From: Mytilisepta virgata
Lineage: Eukaryota; Mollusca; Bivalvia; Mytilida; Mytilidae
NCBI GenBank assembly: GCA_028015205.1
Contig: CM051515.1
Span: forward strand, 13,286,001-13,350,000
Length of the DNA: 64,000 bases
Direction of reading: 5' to 3'
A program made the position numbers and the translations under genes. Below are positions 45,050-57,363 of the stretch, one piece after another (within the stretch, counting starts at the first letter, position 1; the number at the start of each line of letters is the position of its first letter). The notes under the pieces were generated by a model, which was given only the letters and a program-made list of their open reading frames with translations, had not been told where the DNA came from and ran no database searches.

Positions 45050-46794
45050 CAAAGTGTCTTCCTGTAAGCAAATAATACTTTGAATAAAACTATTTGAACG
45101 TCACATGAACGTAATGGTTTGTTGTTCATTACTATTGTTTAGAAAATACCCAACGTCATTTTGAATTTTGCAAATCAAAATAATACAATATCAGTTGCTA
45201 TTTAGTGTAGTTCATACTGTGTGTAGTTCTATTTCATAAGGGGACACTCTACTTTATATGGATATGAATATCAAAGTTAATTTTACAGTATTAAGAAACA
45301 CATTATAGTACTAAGTAGTACATGTAGTATAAGTACTTTTCAATTTTTATATTTGTTCTCCTGTGGGTCATCTCGTATGTAATTAACTGTAATACATGTG
45401 TTTATAGATACTGAAGAGGAGTAGATACCCTTGAATTAGGCTTTTTACTTAACGTTTTTCATTAAGTCAAGGGTAAACTTCATTAAATTGAAACACAATA
45501 TAGGAGTTGAAACTATATGTTAAGCATTGATTAGCAGTTGACCATTGAAATATTCGTATCTAATTAACAAACTATGTTTCAAATTTTAACCAGATATATT
45601 CAGCCGTTCGAAGTTGACAGGTTTTTTAATTTGCCCGAAAATTGCAAATTTTGTGATTTTTTGTGCATATTTGATTTTCTTATGGACAAGGCGATTTAAC
45701 TCCAGAACAACATCTGACTTTCATAAGGTAATAGAATAGAGGAGCCTAAAGAAATGTCAATCTAGTCAGTCTTGTACCAGTCTTTTTAGCAACTTCAAAC
45801 TTTCATCACAGATACGAAGAACTTGGCCATATTTTGTAGCCATTTTTCACCATTTTAATAACGATGATTTAAATTTTTTAGAATAATTATGAACACTGGA
45901 AACGATAAGAAAAATGTTTTCATGTACTTATTAATAAAGTTTCATTTTTTAAGTAAAAAGGTCACCAGATTAACCAGTTTAAACCATTACCGTTTACATG
46001 GTTTAGTGTCAGATATTCTTTATATGATATCTACATGGTTCGGACTAACATTGATACTAATTCAAAAATTTTAATTTGTCACACCCACTTGCCCATATAA
46101 TTCCATATATCATGTATATTTTGTATTGTTATAACCCGAGGGCGTTATCTTATTTTATATCATGATACTTTGAAACGTGCAAATGATAGGTTTTGATATT
46201 TTAGAAGGGAGTTTTCAGGATATTACCTTGTGCAAAGATAAACTAAGATAAATGCAGGATATCTGGTAACATTTTATGGCATCATGGTAGGATATAATTA
46301 TACGGAAGAGAGAATAAACTGACAAAGGACTGCGGCATCCTTCATATGATATATTCAATTATGGATTATGAATTGGATTTGTTGATTAACAAATATCTCG
46401 TTTGTCAAAAGTACCGGTAATTTTAAACCAGTAATAGTGGCTATAGTTACCTCCAAGTGACCAATAAATTCAATTGGGAATTCAAATTAAAGATAGTCGA
46501 AAGATAAGATAAAATTATGTGGCTTCATCCTTCACTGTTTACTTAATACACATTCCATGATACCAATATTGATGCACATGATATGCATACGGTCGATTTG
46601 CGATTTAACATTTGTGCTCAAAACTTAGATTATATGAGGCATAAAAAAACGTTGAGTACCAGACGACCAAAGAGGGCAAATAACCATACAAAGACAGAGT
46701 TATGCACGAGACGGAAATATTCTTAGATTCCACAAAATCTTTGAATTTTACAGCAGTAAATTTCAAAGTACCAACATACTGACTACAGGTTATA
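45050..46794. other. No gene seen; a GTCGATTT-type repeat scrap at 46560-46720
   Basis: 46560-46720 has a degenerate version of the dispersed repeat seen at 50330 and 53880 (TTGATGCACATGATATGCAT, GACAGAGTTATGCACGAG). Confidence 0.45.
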
Positions 46795-47037
46795 GACCCG
46801 TCATGTGCGTGTGGTTATGCTCGCGAAGACACGAGCCATTACTTTTTTCATTGTCCTCTTTATATCAAAATTCGGCAAAATTTATTTAATAATATAGACT
46901 GGTTGCCTGACGTTTGCATTCTTGGTTCAAATATTTTAACATGTGGTAGCACATTACTTTCAAATCAACAGAATGAAACCATATTTAAAAGTGTGTTTGA
47001 TTATATAAAAACTTCAAAGAGTTTCTTTGTTGTATAA
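46795..47037 (+). pseudogene. LINE C-terminal fragment (zinc-knuckle-like end)
   Basis: Open frame to a stop at 47035-47037: CACGYAREDTSHYFFHCPLY, then RQNLFNNIDWLPD and IFKSVFDYIKTSKSFFVV. The pattern C-x-C-G...H-Y-x-F-x-C-P-x-Y is the cysteine/histidine end of many non-LTR retrotransposon ORF2 proteins. Nothing upstream is in frame, so this is a 5'-truncated copy. Confidence 0.7.
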
Positions 47038-48140
47038 ATAACATTTAACTCACGGATCCACACACGTCCTTACACATCATCTCAACTTTCTTCTTATGTC
47101 TATTAGGTAAATTACTAGTATTCCTACTATTAAACATATATATTCTTGCAGGCAAGTATTAAATTGTGAGATACTCCCTAGTTTTTGCAGATTTTAACAT
47201 TTTCATACAGTAAATTCAGTGCATCAATTTAAAGCTAGTAACTGACTGGTGCTATCCTCTGAGACTTTGAGTTTACCAGCAGACGTATAAACGCTGGTAA
47301 TGATAGATTCAATTATGTAAATATTGATGAAGAAGATGTGCACAATTCGTCGATGTACGCAAGCTTTGACTTCCCGAGTGAAACAGCTTTAAATAAGGCT
47401 TTCCGTCAAAAATGTGTTACCTATAGTATTATTATTGTAATTGCTTGCATCCGAGACCAATTTTAACTTTGAAATGATCATTTTCACTACATGTATATGG
47501 TGATAGAGATTGCAGTGTCCGTAAAACTGTTATAATCAATGATAATTTTAACTTTAATAGTCACGATTTACCATTTACTAAATACATGAAATAGTTTAAA
47601 ATTATTAAATGTATTTACTTTTAATACAACATATAAAGGTCACGGGACATTAAGGGTATCTTAAAACAGATTACACTAGGACGAACAATACGCCGCAGAA
47701 ATTTATTTGGTAAGTTTGTTAAGTAAAACGTTATATTTTTTCAGCAATAGTGTGTTCTGTTGTTTAATAAACAGTTTTATTTTTTTATGACAGTTTCATA
47801 AAAAAACGGTACTCGACAAACAGGTTGCTAAATTTTATTGGATAAGATATCAAGGAAAAACATAGATTATTCGTCGATATTATTTTATGTAGTGTAAAAA
47901 AATAACTTATTTACTGCTAATCAAATGGTTCAAAACTATTATCTGCATTATCTACACCTACATTATAATGATATCACCCAATGCAAAAAAAAACAACAAC
48001 TAACAGTTCCTAAGGATACATTTAGAAATATGACAACCGTGTCTACTTCACTTTTTCAATGTCAAAATCGCGTTCATCAGTATAGCAACATCCCAGCAAC
48101 ACTGGCGTATATGGTGTAAATTTCCCAATCAATTCGCTAT
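47038..48140. other. No gene seen
   Basis: AT-rich; contains another scrap of the GTCGATT repeat family at 47325-47360. Confidence 0.45.
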
Positions 48141-48144
48141 CACA

Positions 48145-48500
48145 GGACACTGATTTCTGGACAGGGCTGAGCTGCTGGTGCAAAAGCTTTTTGTTCCTAT
48201 GGTGAAGCGGTCACTTCAAATAATTTAAGGTCCTTATCACGAACTTGTACATCGTTCTGGAATATCTATTTTCCAGATGAAATCTGATTTCTTCTATAGT
48301 AGTTTCATGGTTTCTCTAATACCAAATATGATATTTTACTGGACTTGAAATTTGCAATTTTGCGTAAGCCTTGTAAGATTATAAAAGACAAAAACTTGCA
48401 ATAGACATGTTAGATTATGTCCAAGTTTTTGGTTGGGTCCGTTTTGCCCATTATTTGTTTTTTGTGTGTGCGTTTGTCTTTCTCGGTTTTGTATTCGTCC
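48145..48500 (+). pseudogene. Degenerate reverse-transcriptase 3' fragment
   Basis: Recognisable only across frames: LDRAELLVQKLF (about 48155-48190), then KRSLQII, PYHELVHRSGISIFQMKSDF (to about 48290), matching the C-terminal RT block. A weak 3' tail (TTGGTTGGGTCCGTTTTG, GTTTGTCTTTCTCGGTTTTG) follows. It lies directly before a better copy at 48585. Confidence 0.5.
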
Positions 48501-48584
48501 CCGGATTTTTTTCGGATTAACCTCGCCCTGACTTAGAAATTTATTTATAAATATATGTATACAGGATCTCAGGTTGAAATTCAG

Positions 48585-49375
48585 TTTGACGGAGCAGGAC
48601 ATGCAACAAAAGAAGTTAGCCCGTACCTTTAATTTCAGCTTCCGCTACATAGATGATGTTTTATCACTCAACAATTCACGTTTTGGGAATTTCTTACATC
48701 TCATCTATCCGAATGAGCTCGAAATTAAAGATACCACATGCCAAGTCTGCATCTTATCTTGACCTTCACCTCGAATGTGACACCAGAGGAAAGTTGAATA
48801 CAAAACTTTACGACAAACGGGATGACTTTGACTTTCCAATCGTCAACTTTCCATTTTTGAGCGGCAATATTCAAGAAGCGACGGCGTATGGAGTATATAT
48901 TTCACAACTCATACGTTATTCCAGAGCTTGTGACATATACATTGACTTCCTGGACAGAGCCCGGCTCCTGACAGAAAAGTTGCTCAGACAGGGGTACGTT
49001 ATTCCTAAGCTGAAGTCATCCTTATTAAAGTTTTATGGGCGTCATCATGACTTGGTTGACAGGTATGAAAAAACCGTTTCGCAAATGAAAATGGACCTGT
49101 TCCATTGATATTATCCCTTCCTCATACCGGATTTGACATGAGCAGCATGGCGGGTGTCCTGCAGGAAGCAGGGACTGCTTACTCCTCCGGAGCACCTGAG
49201 TCTACCCCCGGTTTTTTGGTGGGGTCCATGTTGTTCATACATTTTTAGTTTTCAATCGTAGTGCATGTATTGTTTTGGTCTTGTCTTCATTGTTCTCCGG
49301 AGTTTGTCAGTTGTAACGATTTTCCTCTCCTTCGAATATCCCTTTGGTATTTCTTGACTTTACTTACGCTCCCGG
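48585..49375 (+). pseudogene. Best-preserved copy of the YIDDVLS reverse-transcriptase family
   Basis: ARTFNFSFRYIDDVLSLNNS (catalytic YIDD) with FLHLIYPNELEIKDTT, then a 5-base deletion relative to 41587-42420 shifts the frame at about 48735. In the new frame to 49108: ASYLDLHLECDTRGKLNTKL, YDKRDDFDFPIVNFPFLSGN, GVYISQLIRYSRACDIYIDF, and LLKFYGRHHDLVDRYEKTVS, ending MKMDLFH. The standard 3' tail follows to 49375. The N-terminal RT fingers and any nuclease are absent. It ends 200 bases upstream of the EF-hand gene. Confidence 0.7.
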
Positions 49376-49582
49376 TTGCTTTTATAAGTAAACTTAAGGC
49401 ATTACAACTGGGCCATTACAAGAATACTTTTACCATTTAAATTCAATATATCAGCTTGACTTAGCGAATTTTTTTTTATGTAATTCACGCGAAACCTTTC
49501 CGTTTATTTCAAGTGAATCTCACCAGAATAGTATTTAGATATAAACTGTAAATAAATTTTGTAGGATCATTCCTGAAGTAAA

Positions 49583-49687
49583 ATGAAAATCGTGATACCT
49601 CTGATTTGTCTTCTTGTCAGCTGTTTGGCTTTTCCTAAAATCCAGGAAAGGTCCAGCTACTCTGATGCTATGAAAAAAGCAGTTGAG
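49583..49687 (+). CDS. Secreted two-EF-hand protein, exon 1 (signal peptide)
   Basis: ATG at 49583 starts MKIVIPLICLLVSCLAFPKI, a classic signal peptide: a basic start, a hydrophobic core and small residues before the likely cut after A16 or F17. Then QERSSYSDAMKKAVE before the donor GTATAT, in phase 0. The protein is predicted to enter the secretory pathway. The start is supported by this signal and by stops upstream. Confidence 0.8.
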
Positions 49688-49862
49688 GTATATTTTATAT
49701 TTAAGAAATATGCTACTTAATAAACAACACAAATGATAACATGAAAGGTCAACAACAATACGAATAACATGAAAGGTCAACAATGACATACCAACGAATC
49801 AACGCCATCCAATCGACAACTTTTAGTTGCTTAATGTCATTGCAAGTTTCTCCTCTATATAT

Positions 49863-50180
49863 AAGGCCACACCAAATTGATCTTTAGTTCTTTGGATTTC
49901 GCCGCTCCAATTTTTGGAGTATGTAAATTTTAAGACAAGAATTTTTTGCCGCTTCATTTTAAAAAATGGTGAAAATTCGCCCCAAATTTTTCATTTTTCA
50001 ATAAATTAAAAATAAAAATTGTGCCCCGATCCTAAAATTTGGTAAAATTGGGGATTTCCCCCCCCCCCCCCCCCCCCAAAAAGTCCTCAAGAAAAAAAAA
50101 TTAAATTAAAACTTCGTTCGCTCGCTCTATTTTTGCCATCCAAGAATCCAAAGAAGGAAAATTTAATTTGGTGTGGCCTA
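49863..50180. mobile_element. Complete GGCCACACC MITE
   Basis: Terminal inverted repeats: AGGCCACACCAAATTGATC at the left and its near-complement ending AATTTGGTGTGGCCT at the right, extending about 38 bases (TTCTTTGGATT also mirrored). About 318 bp, non-coding, with a poly-C run at 50059-50077. Related, worn copies are at 21219 and 34160. The element name and superfamily are not known to me. Confidence 0.75.
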
Positions 50181-50329
50181 TTTGTTAGAAATACCCATTA
50201 AAACGATTATAGTACGAAGTCGAATAAACACGAAATGAGTTTTGAAAACAAGACACGTATGAACGTTGATGAGACATAATTTCTTATACCAAATACACAT
50301 AAAATACTATTCTTTGATACAAATTTTGA

Positions 50330-50560
50330 TTTACAAGATGTGCACATTTCGTCGATTTACGACTCGTCAGTCATTTGTCAGTTGTGCTCAAGGCCTCAAA
50401 AGTTGACACACAAAACAATAATCCAAAAGGTGAAGAGCAAAAAATGACCAAAATTGACAAAAGGGGTTACATGCCAAAACCATCTAAAGACAGAGCTATG
50501 CACGAGGGAGATAGTCCTTAGTTTTTACAAATTTTACATTTTTGTAAAATTTACGTGTAG
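50330..50560. repeat. Dispersed repeat with TGCACATTTCGTCGATTTA
   Basis: Shares, in order, TTTGATACAAATTTTGAT, GCACATTTCGTCGATTTA, CATTTGTCAGTTGTGCTCAA and AAGACAGAGCTATGCACG with 53885-54110 and partly 54215-54340. Confidence 0.65.
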
Positions 50561-50788
50561 AATTCAACATTCAACATTAGTTTTGTGACCACAAACACGT
50601 CTGCATAAGACTTCAAGTAGAACTATGAGTCAACACAACTTCTACAGACGTGCAGCCCTTCGGGATATAATCATAAGTCAACACAAGAATGTGACCACAC
50701 AATATCAGAAGATTCTTACGTTTTTTAACAAGGGGTTTGCTTTATGCTAAAATTATTTCTACTTAACATAAATAAACGACTCTTGTAG

Positions 50789-51047
50789 ATCACAAAAGAA
50801 AGAGGAGAGTATAAAAGAGAACTGAGTGATTACGAAGCTGAGGTTGCAGCCTTTAACCTGATTGATGACAATAAGGACGGTCACATCACAGCTTCAGAAT
50901 GGGCCTGGTTTTTTTCCATTGAAATTGATGCCTCGGTTATTGAAGGGCTACCAGATCTTACTTACGTTGAATGGTATATGGCATTTTTAGCTCAGATGGA
51001 GGAAGAGGGGTTTGATAGAAATCAAAACGGTCAAATGGAACTTAGCG
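50789..51047 (+). CDS. Secreted two-EF-hand protein, exon 2 (EF-hand 1 and most of EF-hand 2)
   Basis: Acceptor TCTTGTAG, donor GTAAGG. It encodes 86 residues (36-121). First loop: DDNKDGHITASE (61-72), with acidic or amide residues at 1, 3 and 5, Gly at 6, Ile at 8 and Glu at 12, so a canonical calcium site. It is followed by WAWFFSIEIDASVI. Second loop: DRNQNGQMELS (111-121); its twelfth residue comes from exon 3. The loops are separated by about 38 residues of linker. It is a calcium-binding secreted protein; relation to shell or body-fluid EF-hand proteins is a guess. Confidence 0.8.
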
Positions 51048-51890
51048 GTAAGGTGTCAGATAACCTTGTAACCTTGATTAGAATTTATTTAACATGAATG
51101 TAATTTTGTTTACACACTATAAACTAACAAGGCGAATGGTTTATCAACATAACAAATAACACAGAAAAGACACTATATAACATTAAGAAAATAACTTTGA
51201 TCACACAAAATCACCAATGACGTGATACACAAAACATAAATTAACTAATTCCATGGTTCATACAACATAAGGCGTGTTTTATTTATGTAATAACGTGCGT
51301 TACTCGATTACACAAATAATTTGACTACAAGCATTTTCCATTTAGCACATTGTTTTGATAAAAGAAAATTATATACATATTCAAATCACATTCTACATTT
51401 TCGAATGGAGAGAATTTTAAATATTATATGTTATTCGGGATTTTGACAGTGGATACGGACTCATATTGCCTGTCTGTGCTCCATATCCCCTCAGCCATAG
51501 AATAAGATATTTTTGTAGCCATTTTACAAGCAGACGACAGTTTTGCATTTTGTATAATACCAACTAGCTACGGGAACGGAGCCGTAAAATACGATTTTAC
51601 AAAGGCTATCTCACATCGTGTAAGTTAAAACTGAATGATCTACTTTGAAGCGACATGTCCACCCGCACCATCTTGAACCCCTCCCCCTGTCAGCGTAGCC
51701 AATCAAATTGGAGGAATAACTGGGATGTTTCACTCCAACAGTATATGTAGTATAACATATTTAATTCAACTCAATCTGATATACCTGACTTTGGATTTTA
51801 TGAATTAATAATTTATAAGAACAGATGTTCCTATTTTTTACATAACTTGCTTTATGAAGTGCTATTAATATATTTACATTTCTTTTTCAG
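51048..51890 (+). other. Intron 2 of the EF-hand gene
   Basis: Donor GTAAGG, acceptor CTTTTTCAG. Its segment 51316-51402 is repeated at 52800-52885 downstream. Confidence 0.7.
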
Positions 51891-51907
51891 AATTCTTGAG
51901 AATCTAG
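51891..51907 (+). CDS. Secreted two-EF-hand protein, exon 3 (last residues and stop)
   Basis: The single base left by exon 2 plus AA makes the Glu that fills position 12 of EF-hand loop 2. FLRI and the stop TAG (51905-51907) follow. That the split codon restores the calcium-binding Glu is strong evidence for this splice choice. The helix after loop 2 is very short, giving a 126-residue protein. Confidence 0.8.
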
Positions 51908-51978
51908 ATGCCATAATCCTGAAATTTTAAATATAACCATGTACAGGCATGTAATCAATCATTTGTTCTTCTCGAATT

Positions 51979-51984
51979 AATAAA
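51979..51984 (+). terminator. Polyadenylation signal AATAAA of the EF-hand gene
   Basis: AATAAA lies 72 bases after the stop codon and is followed by a T-rich stretch (from about 52003), a normal arrangement for cleavage and polyadenylation. Confidence 0.65.
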
Positions 51985-51999
51985 CTCCTTGTTTTCGTT

Positions 52000-53080
52000 T
52001 CAATTTTTTTTCCTTTTTGCCGATGTTACTAAGAGATTTCTTAGCCATTTTTACAAGTGGCTATTATTTGAATTGGGCGGTAGGGAAGGGGGGACAAATT
52101 GCGTTCTTGCATTTTCCATCTACAAAAATTCGGTAGTTGTGGAATGGAGTTTTTCAAAGAATGCGCAACTTCAAAATGCATTTTCTAAAAAATAAATCAT
52201 TCAGAAACACCGCCAGACTATATAAGTGTAGTCTCATGTAAACTACTGTATATATTAGGTTTAAAAAATTTAAGTCGTATTTAACTTTCCGTCGGCTTCT
52301 CTGATATCTTTAATAAGCTCCAGAGTTCATCTTTTTAATAACTCACTTTGGCGACCGTTGACAGTTTTCCAGTTTATACTGTATACTGTCCATTTTATCT
52401 TATAAAAGACATTCTCATATTAATTAATTAATCAGTAAAGATATAATTATATTTCCTGCACCAGATTTTAAACCTAACAATACTAGAGATTTTTTTCTGA
52501 CGGACAGACATATGTAGCAAAACTAACACCATCGGTTACATCTATTTCTGGACCGGAACATTTCTATTTTACAAGGTACCTTACTAAAAATACGGTTTTT
52601 TGGATAAATTCTAAAATAAAGGGTCCCTGTTTCGCCGGCTTAAACCTTTACTGTTCAGTATTAAATTTTCCTGACACCTGCATGCTTCGGACTTACACTG
52701 ATATCGCTATGGCCAATGAAAGCCCAATTTCTTAACACACACAGTTGCCCATACTGTCAACTTTGTTTATATGAAAGGCTAAACGTTAACACGATAATTT
52801 GGCTACAAGAATTTTCCATTTAGCACATTGCTTTGATAATAGAAAATTATATACATATTCAAATCACATTCTACATTCTCGATGAAACAACGTATGCAGA
52901 CTCATGAATTCTGCGTAAAACATCTGCAGCATGCCCCTTTCCATTAAAAAATGAAAGTTGCTCCCTTATGAAGAATTATAAGTACACCAGCAGAATTATT
53001 AATAGATATTTTTATTTTTTATGATACCGAAATTTGCGTATTGATTTACTACTCTTCAGTGTTACTCTCAGAGGAGCAAA
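52000..53080. other. No gene seen; local direct repeat
   Basis: 52800-52885 repeats 51316-51402 (CATTTAGCACATTG, AATTATATACATATTCAAAT, CACATTCTACATT), a duplicated non-coding stretch about 1.48 kb apart. Confidence 0.6.
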
Positions 53081-53358
53081 TTAAGGTATCCGGACCATAA
53101 ATGACCACGTGATTATTTGAAAGTTCCCGGATGTTCCATACAACGCAATTGAAATGACTTCGGTAATTATCGGCAAACTTCGGAAATGCCAATATAACTA
53201 ACTTATTTTTACAGACTCTGCATATAAGCAACAAAGTGGGTTTCAACTTGAAAAAATATATATACAAAATTCCAGCTTTAAACTGTTTGGTTCAGCCATT
53301 CACGGTCAAAAAGAGATACAATTTTCGATCATTATCTATTATGGTCCGGATACCTTAA
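53081..53358. mobile_element. TTAA-flanked MITE (piggyBac-like)
   Basis: A perfect 20-base terminal inverted repeat, TTAAGGTATCCGGACCATAA at the left and its exact complement at the right (53339-53358). The outer TTAA on both sides equals the TTAA target duplicated by piggyBac transposases. 278 bp, without a transposase. Confidence 0.7.
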
Positions 53359-53884
53359 ACATGGCCAAATAGGAAATATTTTACCAAGGACAACATTGGC
53401 AAACATAGTGTTTCATTCTAGTTAAAATCAGGAACTATAAACACACGCTTTCAGTTTCCTGGGTGAAACAACTGGGTGAAAAAAAAGAAGTGTTCACATA
53501 GAAAAAGTATTACCAACACGTATAGTAATAGTACCTTATTATAACTGCCTTGCTTTCGCGACAAATCTTAACTTTGGGAATGTCCATATTCTCTACATTT
53601 GAAAGCTGAGAGAGATTTCAATGTCCTTAAATTTCTGTTATAATCAATGATAATTTAATTTTGAATAAGTCACCATTTGACATTCACTAAATGGTTTTAA
53701 ATTGTAAAATATATCTGTAGTTACAATTTATAAAAATCACAGGCTATACGGAATATTATTAACAGATTATATGACCACGAAAAATTGATTGCTGACATTT
53801 ATAGTAAGTGGTTTATAAAATGTAAAATTAACTCCTTGCAATGAAAAAAAAACATAAAAATCAATTAGTTTGATGTCTATGGAA
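53359..53884. other. No gene seen
   Basis: AT-rich. Confidence 0.5.
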
Positions 53885-54345
53885 TACAATCATTTGATAC
53901 CAATTTTGATGCACAAGGTATGCACATTTCGTCGATTTACAACTCATCAGTTGTGCTCAAGGCCTTGTTGAAAAACAAAACAACAATCCAATAAATTGAA
54001 GAACAAATTTATAAATACCAAAATGACCAAAGGCTGTAAGGCCAAAACCATAAGGACAGAGCTATGTAAGAGGGAGATACTCCTTAGTTTTCACAATTTT
54101 TTAACAGTAAATTTTTAAGTATCATTCTCGGGCTAGTATCATGAGTATCGAAATACTAGCAACTGAGCTGGGGATACCCTCATGGACTTGGAGTGGAATC
54201 GACTCAGTGGTTAAAATACAATTATTTAATACCAATTTTGATGCACATGATGTGCATATTTCGTCGATTTACGACTCATCAGTTGTGCGCAAGGCCTTAA
54301 ATGTTGAAAAAAAACAGAGCAAATTCAAAAATTCAAAAATGACCA
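53885..54345. repeat. Two copies of the TGCACATTTCGTCGATTTA dispersed repeat
   Basis: 53885-54110 and 54215-54340 share TTTGATGCACA, TTCGTCGATTTAC, CTCATCAGTTGTGC and CAAGGCCTT. The frame at 54141-54386 runs through this repeat and is not taken as a gene. Confidence 0.65.
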
Positions 54346-55003
54346 AAAGCTGTGTTTGGAATTCAGAGTGTCCTGCATTAAGATAAAAATGAAGAATAAT
54401 TTTCTCTTCTCTTTTTGATATCATATCAAATGATAATTTTTTGCAACCTATTGACGTGTAATCTGTTTCAACTGATGCCAAACTAATGATATTTGAAAAA
54501 AGAAATATATGTACATGTACATTTATACCAATTTATAAAGGAATACATATTATGATATATTTACATTAAGCAACGTTGACTGTTTTTGATTACTTGTATT
54601 TTACCAGAATCTTTGGTTTATAATATTCCAGGGTTTACAAAAATAGCTTCATTCCCAGTTTGGAGAGGCGAATATTATTTTTTTATTCAATGCCATGTCT
54701 ATGCAGTTTTATATTAGATATGTTATCGAAGAACGTAAGATAGACACCCACTCAAGCAACAACATTGACCTCGAACTCAGTATAATATGCGCATGTTCAG
54801 ATCAATTCAAACCATGAACCCAAACATGAACAAATCCGCTAAAAAGATGAATGACCAATTGCATACACATGGTATTCAGTCAAAAGATATGAAAGGGCAA
54901 TAATTGTTGCAATATCAATCAACCATGAGATCGCTATATACCCTACCATATTACTAAATAGGAACAAAATATACTGACTGTCTGAACACCTCCGTTCATG
55001 GAA

Positions 55004-55410
55004 TGGATGTTTCAAAATTTGAATACCTTTTGACAAAGAGGATTACTGCTGTCACAACGCCTCTTAACCAGGGTTTTATCAGGGATAAGCTGATATCTAA
55101 GATGATGTTGGACCTGTTCCCACTGTCATAACATTTCATGTACCTCAATCGATTTGTGACTAACACAGGATTGGCTTTGTTGAACTTCACGACGGGTGCC
55201 GTATACGGAGCATGAACTGCTTACTCTTCCAGAGAACCTAAGTTCACTCCTGGTTTTTATAGGAGTTCGTGTTGTTCGTTGTTTTTTAGTTTTCAGTGTT
55301 TATTTGTTGTGCTTGTGGTTGTTCGTTTGTCTTCCTATGTTTGTCTGTTTAATGGATTGGGTTTTTTGGTTTGCTTCTTACGTACAAAATGTATATTTGT
55401 CCTCTTAAAT
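55004..55410 (+). pseudogene. Reverse-transcriptase 3' fragment (copy B of 304-780)
   Basis: As 304-780, but a 69-base deletion between GGGATAAGCTGAT and ATCTAAGATGATG removes the LRKFYGHHHE part. The 3' tail at 55185-55410 is intact. Confidence 0.6.
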
Positions 55411-57151
55411 AAATGTGAATTGTCTAGTTACTTGGTTGAAAGATTGAATGAGATAAAACAATAGAACTTACCTGATTTTGTTCAATCAAATATTCCATGT
55501 CTTCTAGAGAAACCAAAAAAAAATCTGCCAATGGAATTTTCAATGTAGAAGGGTGATAACTCTTTCTATGCGATTTTATAAAATAAAGTATCAAAACCCC
55601 GTCTTGCATGAAATATGCTCAAAGTGAATTAAAAATATTTGAAATAACAGTTTTTAAAATTTTAGGATAGGTCTCAGTTGATTAATTAAAATTATCGATT
55701 TTTTTAAATGTCCAAGTGCATCAATTTTTTTTATTGTAAATTACCCTTTCAGAATCGTTTGTGGGATATACAAACATAATCTTTATAAACAACTTTACAA
55801 TTTTTATGTTTTCTTGGACATTTTGGAAGACTCAATGAGGTTAATTAACCAACAAAAAATTGTCTAATAATTCTAACGTTTAGACTTTCAAAATGCGAAA
55901 ACTCCATTTCACAAACTGAGGTGTCCAGACACTAGTTATAAAGTATGCAGACAAAAAGATCTGCGGGCAGATCGACAAACGGACAACGGTCTACCAGTAC
56001 ACCCACAGCTCTGCGAGTGAGATTATAATTAATACAAAGAATACATACGTTTCCGGAAAACTCATAAATAAAATAAATTACATATAACAAGAAACAAACT
56101 TGCTACCAGTAAAAACCTACTAAAAGGAAACAATGAATGGTTTTAAATTGTCTTTAAGACCTGTTATAGGGTATGAAACTGTCTGACTTATTTGATAATA
56201 TAGTGTTAGTAACTTGCTGATTCCGTATTGGCCCTTGTATTGATTCAAGGTTAGCTGTATTGACCCCGAGGGCCAATACAGCTGACCCAGAATCAATACA
56301 GGGCCAATACAGAATCAGCAAGTTCGTAACACTTTAATTAAATAATCCAAACAGCCCATATTGCTGGTCCGTGTGGCCAGTCCGTATGACAAGCCAACCA
56401 ATATAGCTGGTCCGTATGACAAAATAGTCTATAAAACCTGTGCGTATGGAATTGCATATTGCCATGTTTGGAAGCTGTATTGCCCTAATGGATGTTTAAA
56501 CATGATTTTGTTGTTTATGTTTGGTTACTGTCTCATTCATGCAACATTTCAATAAAGGCGTTGTAGATATTTTGTAATTTTTTATTTAAATATCTACACA
56601 TTTGTATAGGTTCTTAAAGGAAGAATATTTACATTTGATTAAAAACGATTAAAGTCGTTCAAAATTACTTATGGAGTTATGCTAAAAATGAATACCTATT
56701 CATATTCATGCGTTTTTTCTTATTTTATTTTACCCTCACATTCTTAACATTTGCAAAAGAATTAGTCCGTGTCGAAAGTTTTTATATTCAAACATAATGT
56801 TGTATGAACTGTCGTTAAACTTTTCTAGGAATCGAACTGCTCATTTTGTGCTACTGTGAAATGGCTTTTCCAGTCCCCTATTAATTAACATAATGATAAT
56901 ACAAATATTCCATGGAAATAAAAGAAAAATCAAATTATATATATTTATATTAACTTACTTAAAAGAATGTTTTTTTGGGGGAAGGCAATGGAGTATGAAA
57001 TAACCGCTTTTTTCTTTATCGGGCACTATCTATTACAAGTATCAACAATTACAATGAAACCTTAAATGTTTGTATTTCATCTAGTAAATAATTGGTAAAG
57101 ATCACTGCGATATATATATTTTAATGATGTTAATTAGGATGGATTGTGTTT
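55411..57151. other. No gene seen (duplicate of 781-2527)
   Basis: Includes the palindromic element at 56208-56331. The same AT-rich non-coding content as copy A. Confidence 0.6.
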
Positions 57152-57363
57152 CTCCTATTCTTGGCGCGTTTAATCGGTGGGATAAAAATACATAATATTT
57201 TTAACCACTTCCCGGTGATTAAATTTCTACGTGGGAATTGCCGCCGTTTTTTTTACGGTTATTGGCCAGATCCGAGAGCCGGAACTACTTTTCTGTAGAA
57301 TGTAAACAAACCGCGTTGTCGCGATCAATATCGTCTGCGTGTTAATTAGACTAATAATTAAAA

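Larger units (their letters stand above)
49688..50788 (+). other. Intron 1 of the EF-hand gene, with a MITE
   Basis: Donor GTATAT, acceptor CTCTTGTAG. Contains the MITE at 49863-50180 and a dispersed-repeat copy at 50330-50560. Confidence 0.7.

Noticed and set aside
54141..54386. 81-codon frame MSIEILATEL...
   Set aside because: It runs through a dispersed repeat found at three other places where the frame is not kept.
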